64,000 nt of DNA. Origin: CAVWNR01 sp963756525 (GTDB lineage: Bacteria; Actinomycetota; Actinomycetes; Mycobacteriales; Jatrophihabitantaceae). Below the pieces are notes generated by a model. It had not been told where the DNA came from. It ran no database searches and worked only from the letters and a program-made list of their open reading frames with translations. The position numbers and the translations under genes were made by a program. The stretch spans positions 620,001 to 684,000 of the forward strand of contig CAVWNR010000001.1 in the NCBI GenBank assembly GCA_963756525.1, given 5' to 3'. This document shows positions 1-7,580 of the stretch, piece by piece. Position 1 is the stretch's first letter; every line of letters begins with the position of its first letter.

Positions 1-108
1 GCGCCGGTGGACGACGTGCACGCCGTGCGTCGCGGCGCCGACGATCATCGCCTCCTCGGCGGTCATCGCCTCCAGCTCTTCCGGGCTGGGCTCCTCCGGC
101 TCGCTCAA
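1..108 (-). CDS. qcrA: Ubiquinol-cytochrome c reductase Rieske subunit QcrA, N-terminal fragment
   Basis: Only the first 36 codons lie in the window; the gene runs off its left edge. They encode an acidic cytoplasmic head (MSEPEEPSPEELEAM...), as expected of actinobacterial QcrA, which carries the 2Fe-2S cluster of the bcc complex further downstream. The start is TTG at 108, with GGGAG seven bases upstream. The assignment rests mainly on position directly after qcrC, the conserved qcrC-A-B order, because no diagnostic motif is visible. Confidence 0.75.
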   Translation of the reverse strand, partial: MSEPEEPSPEELEAMTAEEAMIVGAATHGVHVVHRR

Positions 109-203
109 GACTGATCTCCCGGCTCCTCGCACGAGCGCTCATCGCGCAGTCGTATTCCGCTCGCTGTGCGCATCAGCTCGCTCACGCTCGCTGCGATGCT
201 CAC
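105..203 (-). CDS. Possible 32-residue bridging micro-ORF between qcrC and qcrA
   Basis: A GTG overlaps the qcrC stop as GTGA, and the reading frame stays open for 32 codons until its TGA overlaps the TTG start of qcrA as TTGA. It fills the gap exactly. The DNA is rich in GCGAGCG/GAGCGAGC motifs. The peptide has no recognisable domain, so its likely role, if any, is to carry ribosomes between the two cytochrome genes. The exact overlap at both ends is seen; translation is inferred. Confidence 0.35.
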   Translation of the reverse strand: MSIAASVSELMRTASGIRLRDERSCEEPGDQS

Positions 204-1078
204 GACTTGGCTCCGATCCACAGGATGGTGATGACGACGGCGCCGATGCCGACGATCCAGACCACGAGACCTTCGGAGACCGGCCCGATCCGGCCGATGC
301 CGAGGCCACCGGGGTCATGCGCGGATTTGATCGTCTGGATGTAGTCGATGATCGCCTTCTTCTGGTCCGGCGTCAGCTGGTTGTCGCTGAACACCGGCAT
401 CTGCTCCGGACCGCTGAGCATCGCGGTGTACAGCTGCTTGTCGGTGGCGTCGACCAGGCTAGGGGCGTTGACACCGGCGGACAGCGGCGCGCCCTTGCCC
501 GTCGCTGAATGGCAGGACGCGCAGTTGAGGCGGAACAGATCACCGCCGGCGCCCAGGCTGATCGTGCTCTGCCTCAGATCGCCGGACGGCACGGTCGCGC
601 CGCCGCCGACCGACTGCACGTACGCTGCCAGCGCGTTGATCTCGTCCTCGGTGAACTTCGCCGGCTTGCGGGGATTCTCCGCTCCCTGCTGGGTGGCGGG
701 CATCCGCCCGGTGCTCACCTGGAAGTAGACCGCCGCCCCGCCCGCCCCGAGCAGGGACACCCCGCGCCCCGGCACGCCCTGCAGATTCGCGCCGTGGCAG
801 GTGATGCAACTGGTGTCGAACAGCTGATGGCCCTGACTGATCTGCGCCTGGCTGGTCGCCTGGTCGGCGGCCCCCGATGAGCTGGCGAACAGGGCGTACG
901 CCCCACCCATCGAGCCCAGCGCGGCCACCAGCACGGCAAGGCTCAGTACGCGCCGACGCACGCCGTGCCGGCGGCGAGCGGTCTTCGCCGGACGCGCATG
1001 CTCGGCCGGGTCGCTGCCGGTAGCCGGGACGGCGGGGGCGAAGCCGAGTTCGTCGTCGACGTCGAAGTCTTCGCTCAC
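200..1078 (-). CDS. qcrC: Cytochrome bcc complex diheme cytochrome c subunit QcrC
   Basis: QcrC replaces separate cytochromes c1 and c in actinobacteria and passes electrons from the bcc complex straight to the aa3 oxidase. Counting from the ATG at 1084, heme-binding CxxCH motifs lie at residues 93-97 (CITCH) and 188-192 (CASCH). An N-terminal membrane anchor covers about 46-66 and a C-terminal one about 272-290. I chose the GTG at 1078 because GAAGGG sits 6-7 bases upstream, whereas the in-frame ATG at 1084 directly abuts that motif. It lies between ctaE and qcrA, the usual order ctaE-qcrC-qcrA-qcrB. Confidence 0.95.
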   Translation of the reverse strand: MSEDFDVDDELGFAPAVPATGSDPAEHARPAKTARRRHGVRRRVLSLAVLVAALGSMGGAYALFASSSGAADQATSQAQISQGHQLFDTSCITCHGANLQGVPGRGVSLLGAGGAAVYFQVSTGRMPATQQGAENPRKPAKFTEDEINALAAYVQSVGGGATVPSGDLRQSTISLGAGGDLFRLNCASCHSATGKGAPLSAGVNAPSLVDATDKQLYTAMLSGPEQMPVFSDNQLTPDQKKAIIDYIQTIKSAHDPGGLGIGRIGPVSEGLVVWIVGIGAVVITILWIGAKS

Positions 1079-1142
1079 GGACATCCCTTCTGCGTTCGGC
1101 GCGGGCCGCGGACGGTGATCACCGGCACGCGGCCGCTACCGG

Positions 1143-1766
1143 TCACTTGATGATGTAGATCGTTGCGAATACGGCGATCCAGACGACGTCGACGAAGTGC
1201 CAGTAGTACGAGACGACGATGGCCGCGGTCGCCTGGGCCGGTGTGAACCGGCCCAGCGCCGTGCGGACGAGGTAGTAGAGGAAGGCGAACAACCCGCCCG
1301 TGACGTGCAGGCTGTGAAAGCCGGTCAGCAGGTAGAACACCGAGCCGTAACCGGTGGCCGCGATCGTGTCGCCGTCCATGACGTCCATCCGGTACTCGTT
1401 CGCGGTGCCCAGGATGAAGATCAACCCCATGACGAACGTGATCGTGAACCATCGGCGCAGCTTGAACACGTCGCCCTTCTCGGCGGCGAACACGCCCCAC
1501 TGGCAGGTGAAGCTCGACGCGATCAGGATGATCGTGAACGGCAGCATGTACCAGATGTCGACGTCGATGGGCTTGCCGTCGGGAAGGTGCATCGGCCAGT
1601 CGTTGGCGTGCACCGAGCGGACCGTGAAGTACATCGCGAACAGCCCGGCGAAGAACATCAGCTCGCTGGACAGCCACACGATGGTGCCCACGCTGACCAT
1701 GTTCGGTCGCGTCAGCGAGTGCACCTTGCTGGAGTCGAAGGTGGGCGCCGTGGCTGCCGAGGTCAC
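1143..1766 (-). CDS. ctaE: Cytochrome c oxidase (aa3) subunit III CtaE
   Basis: This 207-residue heme-copper oxidase subunit III has five predicted membrane helices and the actinobacterial signature HSLTRPNMVSVGTIVWLSSE near its start. It stabilises the catalytic subunit I in the bcc-aa3 supercomplex. The frame stays open upstream, but the GTG at 1766 gives the family's usual N-terminus (VTSAATAPTFDSSK) and follows a -10-like CATAAT by six bases, so a leaderless start is likely. It is followed after 64 bases by qcrC. Confidence 0.96.
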   Translation of the reverse strand: MTSAATAPTFDSSKVHSLTRPNMVSVGTIVWLSSELMFFAGLFAMYFTVRSVHANDWPMHLPDGKPIDVDIWYMLPFTIILIASSFTCQWGVFAAEKGDVFKLRRWFTITFVMGLIFILGTANEYRMDVMDGDTIAATGYGSVFYLLTGFHSLHVTGGLFAFLYYLVRTALGRFTPAQATAAIVVSYYWHFVDVVWIAVFATIYIIK

Positions 1767-1772
1767 CCGAGC

Positions 1773-1778
1773 ATTATG
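1773..1778 (-). promoter_or_regulatory. -10 box for leaderless ctaE
   Basis: CATAAT on the minus strand ends six bases before the GTG of ctaE and there is no Shine-Dalgarno in between. No good -35 hexamer is visible. Confidence 0.55.
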
Positions 1779-1920
1779 TCCTGACCGCGCGGGGGTTGCT
1801 CGGCGGGGTGGGGGTGGCGGCGTGGCGGCGTAGCCGCGGTGCGAGCGGCCCGAAATGCTCGAGGGCACCAACCTTGCGGGCGCCCCGCACAGCTCGCGCG
1901 GACGGGCGGGTCAGCGCCGA

Positions 1921-1926
1921 TACGAT
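1921..1926 (+). promoter_or_regulatory. -10 box for the leaderless response regulator gene
   Basis: TACGAT ends seven bases before the ATG at 1934, with no ribosome binding site between. It is divergent from the ctaE promoter. Confidence 0.5.
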
Positions 1927-1933
1927 CAGCGCC

Positions 1934-2356
1934 ATGACCCGTCCGTCCACGCAGCGAGCGACCGTCCTCGTCTACAGCAACCGGCCGGAGATCCGCGACC
2001 AGGTTCGCATCGCGGTCGGACGCCGTCCTGCCCCGGACGCCCCACGGATCGACTGGGTCGAGTGCGCCACGAACGCCCGGCTGATCGAGCAGATGGATCT
2101 CGGCGAAATCGACCTGGCGATCCTCGACGGCGAGGCCCAGCCGACCGGTGGGATGGGCCTGGCCCGGCAGTTCAAGTACGAGATCACCGACTGCCCGCCG
2201 ATCGTCGTGCTCATCGCCCGGCGCGACGACCGCTGGCTCGCCCACTGGTCGCTGGCCGATGCGGTGATCAGCCAGCCGCTCGATCCGGTCGAGGCGGCCG
2301 CTGTCGTCGCCGAGCAGCTGCGCCGGCGCGTCTCGGGCATTCCCGTGGTGCGCTGA
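1934..2356 (+). CDS. Atypical response-regulator receiver-like protein (Rv3143 type)
   Basis: This 140-residue single-domain protein has a CheY-like pattern: a hydrophobic strand (ATVLVYSNRPE), the acceptor segment IDLAILDGEA, and PPIVVLIAR before the last helices. It has no output domain. It resembles the conserved actinobacterial receiver-only protein typified by M. tuberculosis Rv3143. The first acidic pocket is degenerate (YSNR rather than DD), so phosphorylation may be weak or absent. The ATG at 1934 gives the family N-terminus. It is divergent from ctaE and seven bases ahead of trpD, so the two may be cotranscribed. Confidence 0.8.
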   Translation: MTRPSTQRATVLVYSNRPEIRDQVRIAVGRRPAPDAPRIDWVECATNARLIEQMDLGEIDLAILDGEAQPTGGMGLARQFKYEITDCPPIVVLIARRDDRWLAHWSLADAVISQPLDPVEAAAVVAEQLRRRVSGIPVVR

Positions 2357-2362
2357 GCCGCC

Positions 2363-3412
2363 GTGGCCGCCGACGGCGGGCACAGCTGGCCCGCGGTGCT
2401 GGGCGCGCTGATGCGGCGCGAGCCGCTCGACGCGTCGGCCACGGCGTGGGCGATGGACGAGATCATGGCCGGCGAGGCCACCGTCGCGCAGCTGGCCGCG
2501 TTCGCCGTGCTGCTGCGGGCGAAGGGCGAGACGCCGGCCGAGCTTTCCGGGCTGGTGCAGACGATGCTCGCGCGGGCCGTGCCGGTGTCGGTGACCGGGC
2601 GCTGTGTGGACGTCGTCGGCACGGGCGGCGACCTGGCGGGCACGGTGAACATCTCCACGATGGCCGCGCTCGTCGTCGCGGGGGCGGGCCGGCGGGTCGT
2701 CAAGCACGGCAACCGGGCCGCGTCCTCGCAGTGCGGCGGCGCCGACGTCCTCGAGGAGCTCGGCGTCGCGATCGACCTCGGTGCTGACGGCGTCGCCGCC
2801 ACCGTCGAGCAGGTGGGGGTGGGGTTCTGCTTCGCGCCGGTGTTCCATGCCGGGCTGCGACACGCCGGCCCGCCGCGGCGCGAGGTCGGTGTCCCGACAG
2901 CGTTCAACTACCTGGGTCCGCTGACGAACCCGGCCCGTCCGCCCGCGGCGGCAATCGGCTGTGCCGACCGGACCATGGCGCCGGTGATGGCACAAGTCGC
3001 CGCCGACCGTGGCGACACCGCGCTGGTGTTCCGCGGTGACGACGGGCTGGACGAGCTCACCACGACCACCACGTCCAGCGTCTGGGTCGCCGAAGGCGGT
3101 CAGGTGCGCGAAGCGGTGGTCGAGCCGACTCGGCTGGGCATCGACGCGGTGCCGCCGGAGGCGCTGCGCGGCGGCGACCCGAGATACAACGCCGGCGTGG
3201 TGCGCGACGTTCTCGCCGGGCGGGGCGGCGGCGTTCGGGATGCGGTGTTGCTCAACGCCGCGGCGGCGATCGCCGCCTATGACGGCCTGCAGGCCGGGGA
3301 TCTCGACGCTGCGCTGGCGCGCGGCCTGGCGCTCGCCCGCCAGGCGATCGACTCCGGTGCGGCGGCGGACGTGCTCGCGCGGTGGGTGCAAACGAGCCGC
3401 TCGCTGCGGTGA
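2363..3412 (+). CDS. trpD: Anthranilate phosphoribosyltransferase
   Basis: TrpD transfers phosphoribose from PRPP to anthranilate, the second step of tryptophan synthesis. The PRPP-binding motif GTGGD lies near residue 86, followed by NISTMAALVVAGAG and VKHGNRAASSQCGGADVLEELG. The second metal site is the DDGLDE segment in the C-terminal half. Its 349 residues match the family. The GTG at 2363 is the first start after the upstream stop. No other trp gene is in the window, so it is an orphan locus as in mycobacteria. Confidence 0.96.
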   Translation: MAADGGHSWPAVLGALMRREPLDASATAWAMDEIMAGEATVAQLAAFAVLLRAKGETPAELSGLVQTMLARAVPVSVTGRCVDVVGTGGDLAGTVNISTMAALVVAGAGRRVVKHGNRAASSQCGGADVLEELGVAIDLGADGVAATVEQVGVGFCFAPVFHAGLRHAGPPRREVGVPTAFNYLGPLTNPARPPAAAIGCADRTMAPVMAQVAADRGDTALVFRGDDGLDELTTTTTSSVWVAEGGQVREAVVEPTRLGIDAVPPEALRGGDPRYNAGVVRDVLAGRGGGVRDAVLLNAAAAIAAYDGLQAGDLDAALARGLALARQAIDSGAAADVLARWVQTSRSLR

Positions 3413-3424
3413 CGGTGGCGAGAG

Positions 3425-3721
3425 TCAGTCGCTGGACTCGAACCCGATCGCGAAGGCGGCGTCGAGGTCGTGGCGCGAATAGGCACGGAACGCGATGTGG
3501 GTGTCGGTGTGCACCACGCCGTCGACCTTGGAGAGCCGTCCGGCGATGACCTCGGCGATCTGGTCGAACTCGCGGACGCGGACCACGGCGATCAGGTCGA
3601 CGTCGCCCGCGACCGAGTAGACCTCGCTGACGCCGTCGAGATCGGCGATCTCCTGCGCCACCTCGGGGATCTTGTCGGCCTCGACGGAGACCATGACGAT
3701 CGCGGTGATCACGTGAGTCAT
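3425..3721 (-). CDS. Stand-alone Lrp/AsnC ligand-binding (RAM) domain protein
   Basis: This 98-residue protein corresponds only to the ligand-binding half of Lrp/AsnC regulators: an alternating alpha-beta ACT-like fold (VITAIVMVSVEADKIPEVA...GVSEVYSVAGDVDLIAVVRV). The helix-turn-helix half is absent. Such single RAM proteins sense amino acids or modulate full-length Lrp partners, but which amino acid is not visible here. It is convergent with trpD and lies 12 bases after the start of the nuclease fusion gene's 3' end. Confidence 0.85.
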   Translation of the reverse strand: MTHVITAIVMVSVEADKIPEVAQEIADLDGVSEVYSVAGDVDLIAVVRVREFDQIAEVIAGRLSKVDGVVHTDTHIAFRAYSRHDLDAAFAIGFESSD

Positions 3722-3733
3722 CGTAAGCGCGTG

Positions 3734-5518
3734 TCACGCCGATGCCCTGGCCGGGCGGCTGGCCATCGGCAGCCTCCGGCGGTCGGCGAACGGGTCGGCG
3801 GCGTGCCGGGCGGCGTCGGTGGCCAGGAACGCCCGGAGCCCGCCGGCCCCGAATGCCGGCTGCTGCCAGGGCTGCGACGCGTGGACGAGCCGGGCTCCCG
3901 GTTCCTCCAGCCAGCGCAGGATGCACTCGGTCTCCTCGGCCAGGGCCGTGGGCACCGGCCCCGGGCCGGGCTCGACGACGTCGGCCGTGGCCAGCAGCGC
4001 CTCGATGACCGGCCAGGGCGGGACGCCGCGGCCGGCGACACCCGCGGCGGCGAGGCGTCCACGGCGGATCACCGCGAGCTCCCAGCCGCCGTCGCCGTCG
4101 GGGTGGGCGGCGACCAGCTCGGCGATCGCGGTGAGGGACGCCAGGTGCTGCATCCGGGCACAGGCCCGTACGACCGTGGCGATGCGATCGCGCACGGTGC
4201 CTGCGCGCTCGAAGCGCTGCGCCGCGGAGAGCTCGGGCAGCCGGCGGCGCAGCGGCTCGATCAGCGGACGGACGTCGCCCGACCAGGCCGAGCGCACCAG
4301 TTCGGCGAGTGCGGCGTATCGCTCGGCCGAAGCGGCATCCTCGCAGGGTGCCAAGCAGCGGCCGATACCGGCGAGCGCGCATGCGCTGCGTACCCGGCGG
4401 CGCAGCCGGCCGGCTCGCGCCGCCGGCAGCCGGTCGCTGCACTGCCGCAGCGGCACCGCGTCGTGGATAGCGTCGCGGACGGTTTCGGCCTGGCGCTGGG
4501 ATCGCAGCGGGCCGAGGTAGGCGGCGCCGTCGTCGCGGACCTCGCGGACCACCGACAGGCGGGGAAACGCCTCGCGCGTCAATTTCAGCCACACCGCTCG
4601 TTCGGGGAACTTCGAACGCCGGTTGTAACGCGGCTTGTGCGCGGCGATCAGGCGCAGCTCGCGCACCTGTGCCTCGAGCGGATGCGCGCACGGGATCGGG
4701 TCGACCCGCTCGGCCAGGCCCACCATCTCGCCCATCCGGCTGCGGGTCTCGCTGGCCACGAAGTACTGCCGCACCCGGGCGCGCAGGTTGCGGCTGGTGC
4801 CGACGTAGAGCGGCACGCCCTGCGCGTCGCGGAACAGGTAGACACCGGGGACGGCGGGCAGCTGGTCGGCGAGGTGGCGCTTGCGCCGCTGCTCCGGCGA
4901 CACCTGCGCGGTGAACGCGCGCAGCTCGGGCAGGGACTGCACGCCCATGCTGCCGAGCCGGCCGAGCAGCCCGTGCAGCACGTCGACGGTCGCCCGGGCG
5001 TCAGCCAGCGCGCGGTGCACCGGGGCCGTTCTCGCGCGGAAGAACAGCGCCAGCGTCGCCAGCTTGCAGTTCGGGACCTCGTCGCGGGTGAGGACGCGGC
5101 GGGCGAGCAGCGCGGTGTCGACGACCGGGAACGCCGGCCAGGCCAGATCGGCGGCGGCGCAGGCGGCGCGGAGGAAGCCGATGTCGAACGGCGCGTTGTG
5201 CGCGACCAGCACGCTGCCGCGAGCGAACTCGAGGAACGTGGGCAGCGCCGCGCCGATGCGCGGCGCGGTGGCGACCATCGCGTCGGTGATGCCGGTGAGC
5301 AGGCTGACGAACGGCGCGATGCCGACGCCGGGGTCGACCAGGGTCTGGAACTCGCCCAGCACCTCGCCGCCGCGCACCTGGACCGCACCGATCTCGGTGA
5401 TCGCATCCGCCCCGGCGGCACCACCGGTGGTCTCGAGGTCGACCACCGTGAAAGTCGTGGTGCGCAGCGGCTCGTCCAGCTCGTCGAGGGACGTCTGGAC
5501 GAACGCCGAGCGGCTCAC
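3734..5518 (-). CDS. DnaQ-like 3'-5' exonuclease fused to a GIY-YIG (UvrC/Cho-like) endonuclease
   Basis: The N-terminal third is a DEDDh exonuclease: TFTVVDLETTGG (ExoI), VAHNAPFDIGFL (ExoII) and HRALADARATVDVL (ExoIII). It is followed by a GIY-YIG domain (GVYLFRDAQGVPLYVGTSRNLRARV) like the N-terminal incision domain of UvrC. The C-terminal region is less conserved. The same fusion occurs in M. tuberculosis Rv2191 and is presumed to act in DNA repair. I chose the GTG at 5518, which gives VSRSAFVQTSLDELD, because a TAGCGT box precedes it by seven bases; the frame is open to 5578. Confidence 0.88.
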   Translation of the reverse strand: MSRSAFVQTSLDELDEPLRTTTFTVVDLETTGGAAGADAITEIGAVQVRGGEVLGEFQTLVDPGVGIAPFVSLLTGITDAMVATAPRIGAALPTFLEFARGSVLVAHNAPFDIGFLRAACAAADLAWPAFPVVDTALLARRVLTRDEVPNCKLATLALFFRARTAPVHRALADARATVDVLHGLLGRLGSMGVQSLPELRAFTAQVSPEQRRKRHLADQLPAVPGVYLFRDAQGVPLYVGTSRNLRARVRQYFVASETRSRMGEMVGLAERVDPIPCAHPLEAQVRELRLIAAHKPRYNRRSKFPERAVWLKLTREAFPRLSVVREVRDDGAAYLGPLRSQRQAETVRDAIHDAVPLRQCSDRLPAARAGRLRRRVRSACALAGIGRCLAPCEDAASAERYAALAELVRSAWSGDVRPLIEPLRRRLPELSAAQRFERAGTVRDRIATVVRACARMQHLASLTAIAELVAAHPDGDGGWELAVIRRGRLAAAGVAGRGVPPWPVIEALLATADVVEPGPGPVPTALAEETECILRWLEEPGARLVHASQPWQQPAFGAGGLRAFLATDAARHAADPFADRRRLPMASRPARASA

Positions 5519-5525
5519 GATCGCG

Positions 5526-5531
5526 ACGCTA
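5526..5531 (-). promoter_or_regulatory. -10 box for the leaderless exonuclease-endonuclease gene
   Basis: TAGCGT on the minus strand lies seven bases before GTG 5518. It faces the NYN gene promoter across about 80 bases. Confidence 0.5.
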
Positions 5532-5610
5532 AGCGCGGGGTCCGACGAAAACCGGTCGGACACGCGGGGCGCCGCCACCAGCTTCCGCCTGGCAGGACAG
5601 CTGACCGCAT

Positions 5611-5616
5611 TAACCT
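5611..5616 (+). promoter_or_regulatory. -10 box for the leaderless NYN gene
   Basis: TAACCT lies six bases before GTG 5623 with no Shine-Dalgarno in between. Confidence 0.5.
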
Positions 5617-5622
5617 CGCGTC

Positions 5623-6930
5623 GTGAGCAGCGCCGAATCTGAGCTGCCGAACGTCGTGTTGAGCGAGCCGGCGCGGCAACGGCTGCTCACCATCGTCGCT
5701 GACGTCCTCGGCCGGCTGCCGCCGGAGCAGGTGCCGGCGGCATTGCGGCCGGTGGCCCGGTTCACTCCGGCGAAGCGGGTGCGGCTCGGTGGCGCGCTGC
5801 TGTCGGCGGCCCTCGACGCGGACGACGAGTTCCGCGAGCGGGTGGCCGACGTCGTCGCCGAATCGTCGGCGCAACTGGCCGAGGCGGTGCGCCGGGGCGA
5901 GCCGACGACAGCGTCCGACCCGCTCGACACGTCCGTGGTGGCCTACCTGCTGCGGGCCGACGGGTGGCGGCAGGCGATCGCGGACGCGAACGCGCGCTGG
6001 GCGGCGCAGCGTCAGGAAACCGGCGCGGAGGTGGCCCGGGCCGAGCTGACCCGGCTGCGAACCGAGATCGGTGAGCTGCGGGCTCAGCTACGCGGCGAAC
6101 CGGCCCGGATCAAGGACGCTGTGGTCGCGGCGCTCGACGAGCAGGCGAGCGAGCTCTTCGACCTGCGCCGACAGCTGCGCAATCGCTCGACCGAGCTGCA
6201 AGCCGTGCAGCGCCGCCTCGACGACACGCTGGCCGAGCTGGCCGACGCGCAGAGCCGGCTGGCTGCGGCCGACGCGGCTCGCGACGCCGAGGCGCGGCGC
6301 GCCCGCGGCCGCATCGCCGAGCTCGAGCGCACGATCGAATCGGTCCGCCGGGAGAACCGCGCCGAGCGCGACGTCGACGAGGCCCGGTTGTGGCTGCTGG
6401 TCGACACGGTCACCGAGGCGGCAGCGGGAATCCGGCGGGAACTCTCGCTCACCGCGCCGGACGTCCGGCCGGCCGACACGGTGAGCGCTGCCGCGGCTCG
6501 CGAGCCACGCCGGTCGGTCGGCGATCCGGCCGGGCTGGACCGGCTGCTGGCGCTGCCGCACGCGCACCTGATCGTCGATGGCTACAACGTGACCAAGACC
6601 GGTTACGGCGAGCTGGCGCTGGCCGACCAGCGCACCCGGCTGCTCGGCGCGTTGGCCGCGCTCGCCGGACGGTCCGGCGCCGAGATCACGGTCGCCTTCG
6701 ACGGCGGGGAGCGACCGCCGGCACTACCCGCGACGCCTCGGGGCATCCGCGTGCTCTTCAGCGCGCCGGACGAGATCGCCGACGACCTGATCCGGCGGCT
6801 GGTGGCCGCCGAGCCGCCCGGCCGGCCCACGATCGTGGTGACGTCCGATCACCAAGTGCAGCGCGACATCCAGCGGGCCGGCGCGTGGGCGGTGCCCTCC
6901 GATGTGCTCCTCGCGCGGGTGAGCCGCTGA
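5623..6930 (+). CDS. NYN-domain putative RNA-binding/ribonuclease protein
   Basis: The 435-residue protein has a variable N-terminal helical part. A long coiled coil covers about residues 130-260 (many Arg/Glu/Leu/Ala heptads). The C-terminal NYN domain (YacP/Rae1 class) has the acidic motif LIVDGYNVTK and the segments VAFDGGE and IVVTSDHQVQRD. NYN domains are PIN-like Mg-dependent RNases, and the Asp residues expected for metal binding are present. The gene is conserved in actinobacteria next to the NlpC/P60 gene. A processing role on ribosome-associated RNA is family inference only. Confidence 0.85.
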   Translation: MSSAESELPNVVLSEPARQRLLTIVADVLGRLPPEQVPAALRPVARFTPAKRVRLGGALLSAALDADDEFRERVADVVAESSAQLAEAVRRGEPTTASDPLDTSVVAYLLRADGWRQAIADANARWAAQRQETGAEVARAELTRLRTEIGELRAQLRGEPARIKDAVVAALDEQASELFDLRRQLRNRSTELQAVQRRLDDTLAELADAQSRLAAADAARDAEARRARGRIAELERTIESVRRENRAERDVDEARLWLLVDTVTEAAAGIRRELSLTAPDVRPADTVSAAAAREPRRSVGDPAGLDRLLALPHAHLIVDGYNVTKTGYGELALADQRTRLLGALAALAGRSGAEITVAFDGGERPPALPATPRGIRVLFSAPDEIADDLIRRLVAAEPPGRPTIVVTSDHQVQRDIQRAGAWAVPSDVLLARVSR

Positions 6931-6971
6931 GCCGGCTGGGTCGGGCACCGAAAACTGTCGTAGGCCTTCCT

Positions 6972-6977
6972 TAGCGT
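6972..6977 (+). promoter_or_regulatory. Putative -10 box before the small CxxC protein gene
   Basis: TAGCGT would start transcription near 6984, giving a leader of about 50 bases that contains a 14-bp perfect palindrome (GGCGACCGGTCGCC, 6988-7001) and the AGGAGG site at 7025-7030. Confidence 0.4.
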
Positions 6978-7035
6978 CGGGCTCGATGGCGACCGGTCGC
7001 CGCGGCCGGCATCCAACGAAGCCCAGGAGGCGAGA

Positions 7036-7236
7036 GTGCTCATCGACTGCGATACCTGCGCCCATCGCGGCACCCGCTGCGGTGACTGCGTCATCAGCGT
7101 CCTGCTCGACGACCGGCAGGCGGTCGACCTGGACGAGACCGAGCAGCGGGCCGTGCACGTCCTGGCGGCTGGTGGATTGGTGCCGCCGTTACGGCTGGCC
7201 AGCATCGATTCGAGCCGCCGTCGGCGCAGCGCGTGA
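7036..7236 (+). CDS. Small conserved four-cysteine protein
   Basis: This 66-residue protein begins LIDCDTCAHRGTRCGDC, giving two CxxC-type pairs (CDTC and CGDC) within 15 residues. That suggests a zinc or redox knuckle, followed by an amphipathic helix and a basic tail. GTG 7036 is preceded by a strong AGGAGG at 7025-7030 with a five-base spacer. It sits between the NYN gene and the NlpC/P60 gene, as in many actinobacteria. No function is established. Confidence 0.8.
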   Translation: MLIDCDTCAHRGTRCGDCVISVLLDDRQAVDLDETEQRAVHVLAAGGLVPPLRLASIDSSRRRRSA

Positions 7237-7290
7237 CGCGGCGGAACGGGCCCACCGCTCAGGGGAGTTGTGACCTAACGCTGACCCGCA

Positions 7291-7320
7291 TTGCCTCTCG
7301 CCGCAACCATCCCGTAATCT
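7291..7320 (+). promoter_or_regulatory. Sigma-70-type promoter of the riboswitch-controlled NlpC/P60 gene
   Basis: TTGCCT (7291-7296) and TAATCT (7315-7320) are separated by 18 bases. Transcription would start near 7327, upstream of the riboswitch, leaving an unusually long leader of about 250 bases. Confidence 0.6.
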
Positions 7321-7369
7321 TCCCGAGACCTTCCAGTCAGCTGGTTCCCATGGGGGCGCCACTGGGCAG

Positions 7370-7556
7370 GTCACCGCCGAATCGCGCGTTCGGTTCCGGC
7401 GTGCCGAGCTAGGCACGACGGCGCCGGCGAACCGGGGACCCATGTTCCACGGGGTGAATCGGCACGCTGGCTCGAACCGGCTCATCGCCGGGCGAGTTGT
7501 CGTGCCGTAGGGCTACTTCCGGCCCGAACCCGTCAGCTAACTCGGTAGGCGGTCTC
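7370..7556 (+). ncRNA. ydaO/yuaA-type cyclic di-AMP riboswitch
   Basis: The 328-base gap ahead of the NlpC/P60 gene contains the hallmarks of this class: a GCCGAATC-type start, CCGGGGACCCATG followed by GGGGTGAATCGG, GTAGGGCTACTTC, and the 3' block CCCGAACCCGTCAGCTAAC ending in GGTAGGCGG. The closing P1 helix pairs ACCGCC (7373-7378) with GGCGGT (7548-7553). In actinobacteria this riboswitch commonly controls cell-wall hydrolases and turns expression off when c-di-AMP is high. The GTG start lies about 25 bases after the aptamer. Confidence 0.92.
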
Positions 7557-7580
7557 TAGGAAGAATGGAGTTCCGCCAGC

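Noticed and set aside
6960..6980. IdeR/DtxR iron box-like sequence before the small CxxC gene
   Set aside because: Only about 11 of 19 consensus positions fit, and the overlapping TAGCGT is better explained as a -10 box.
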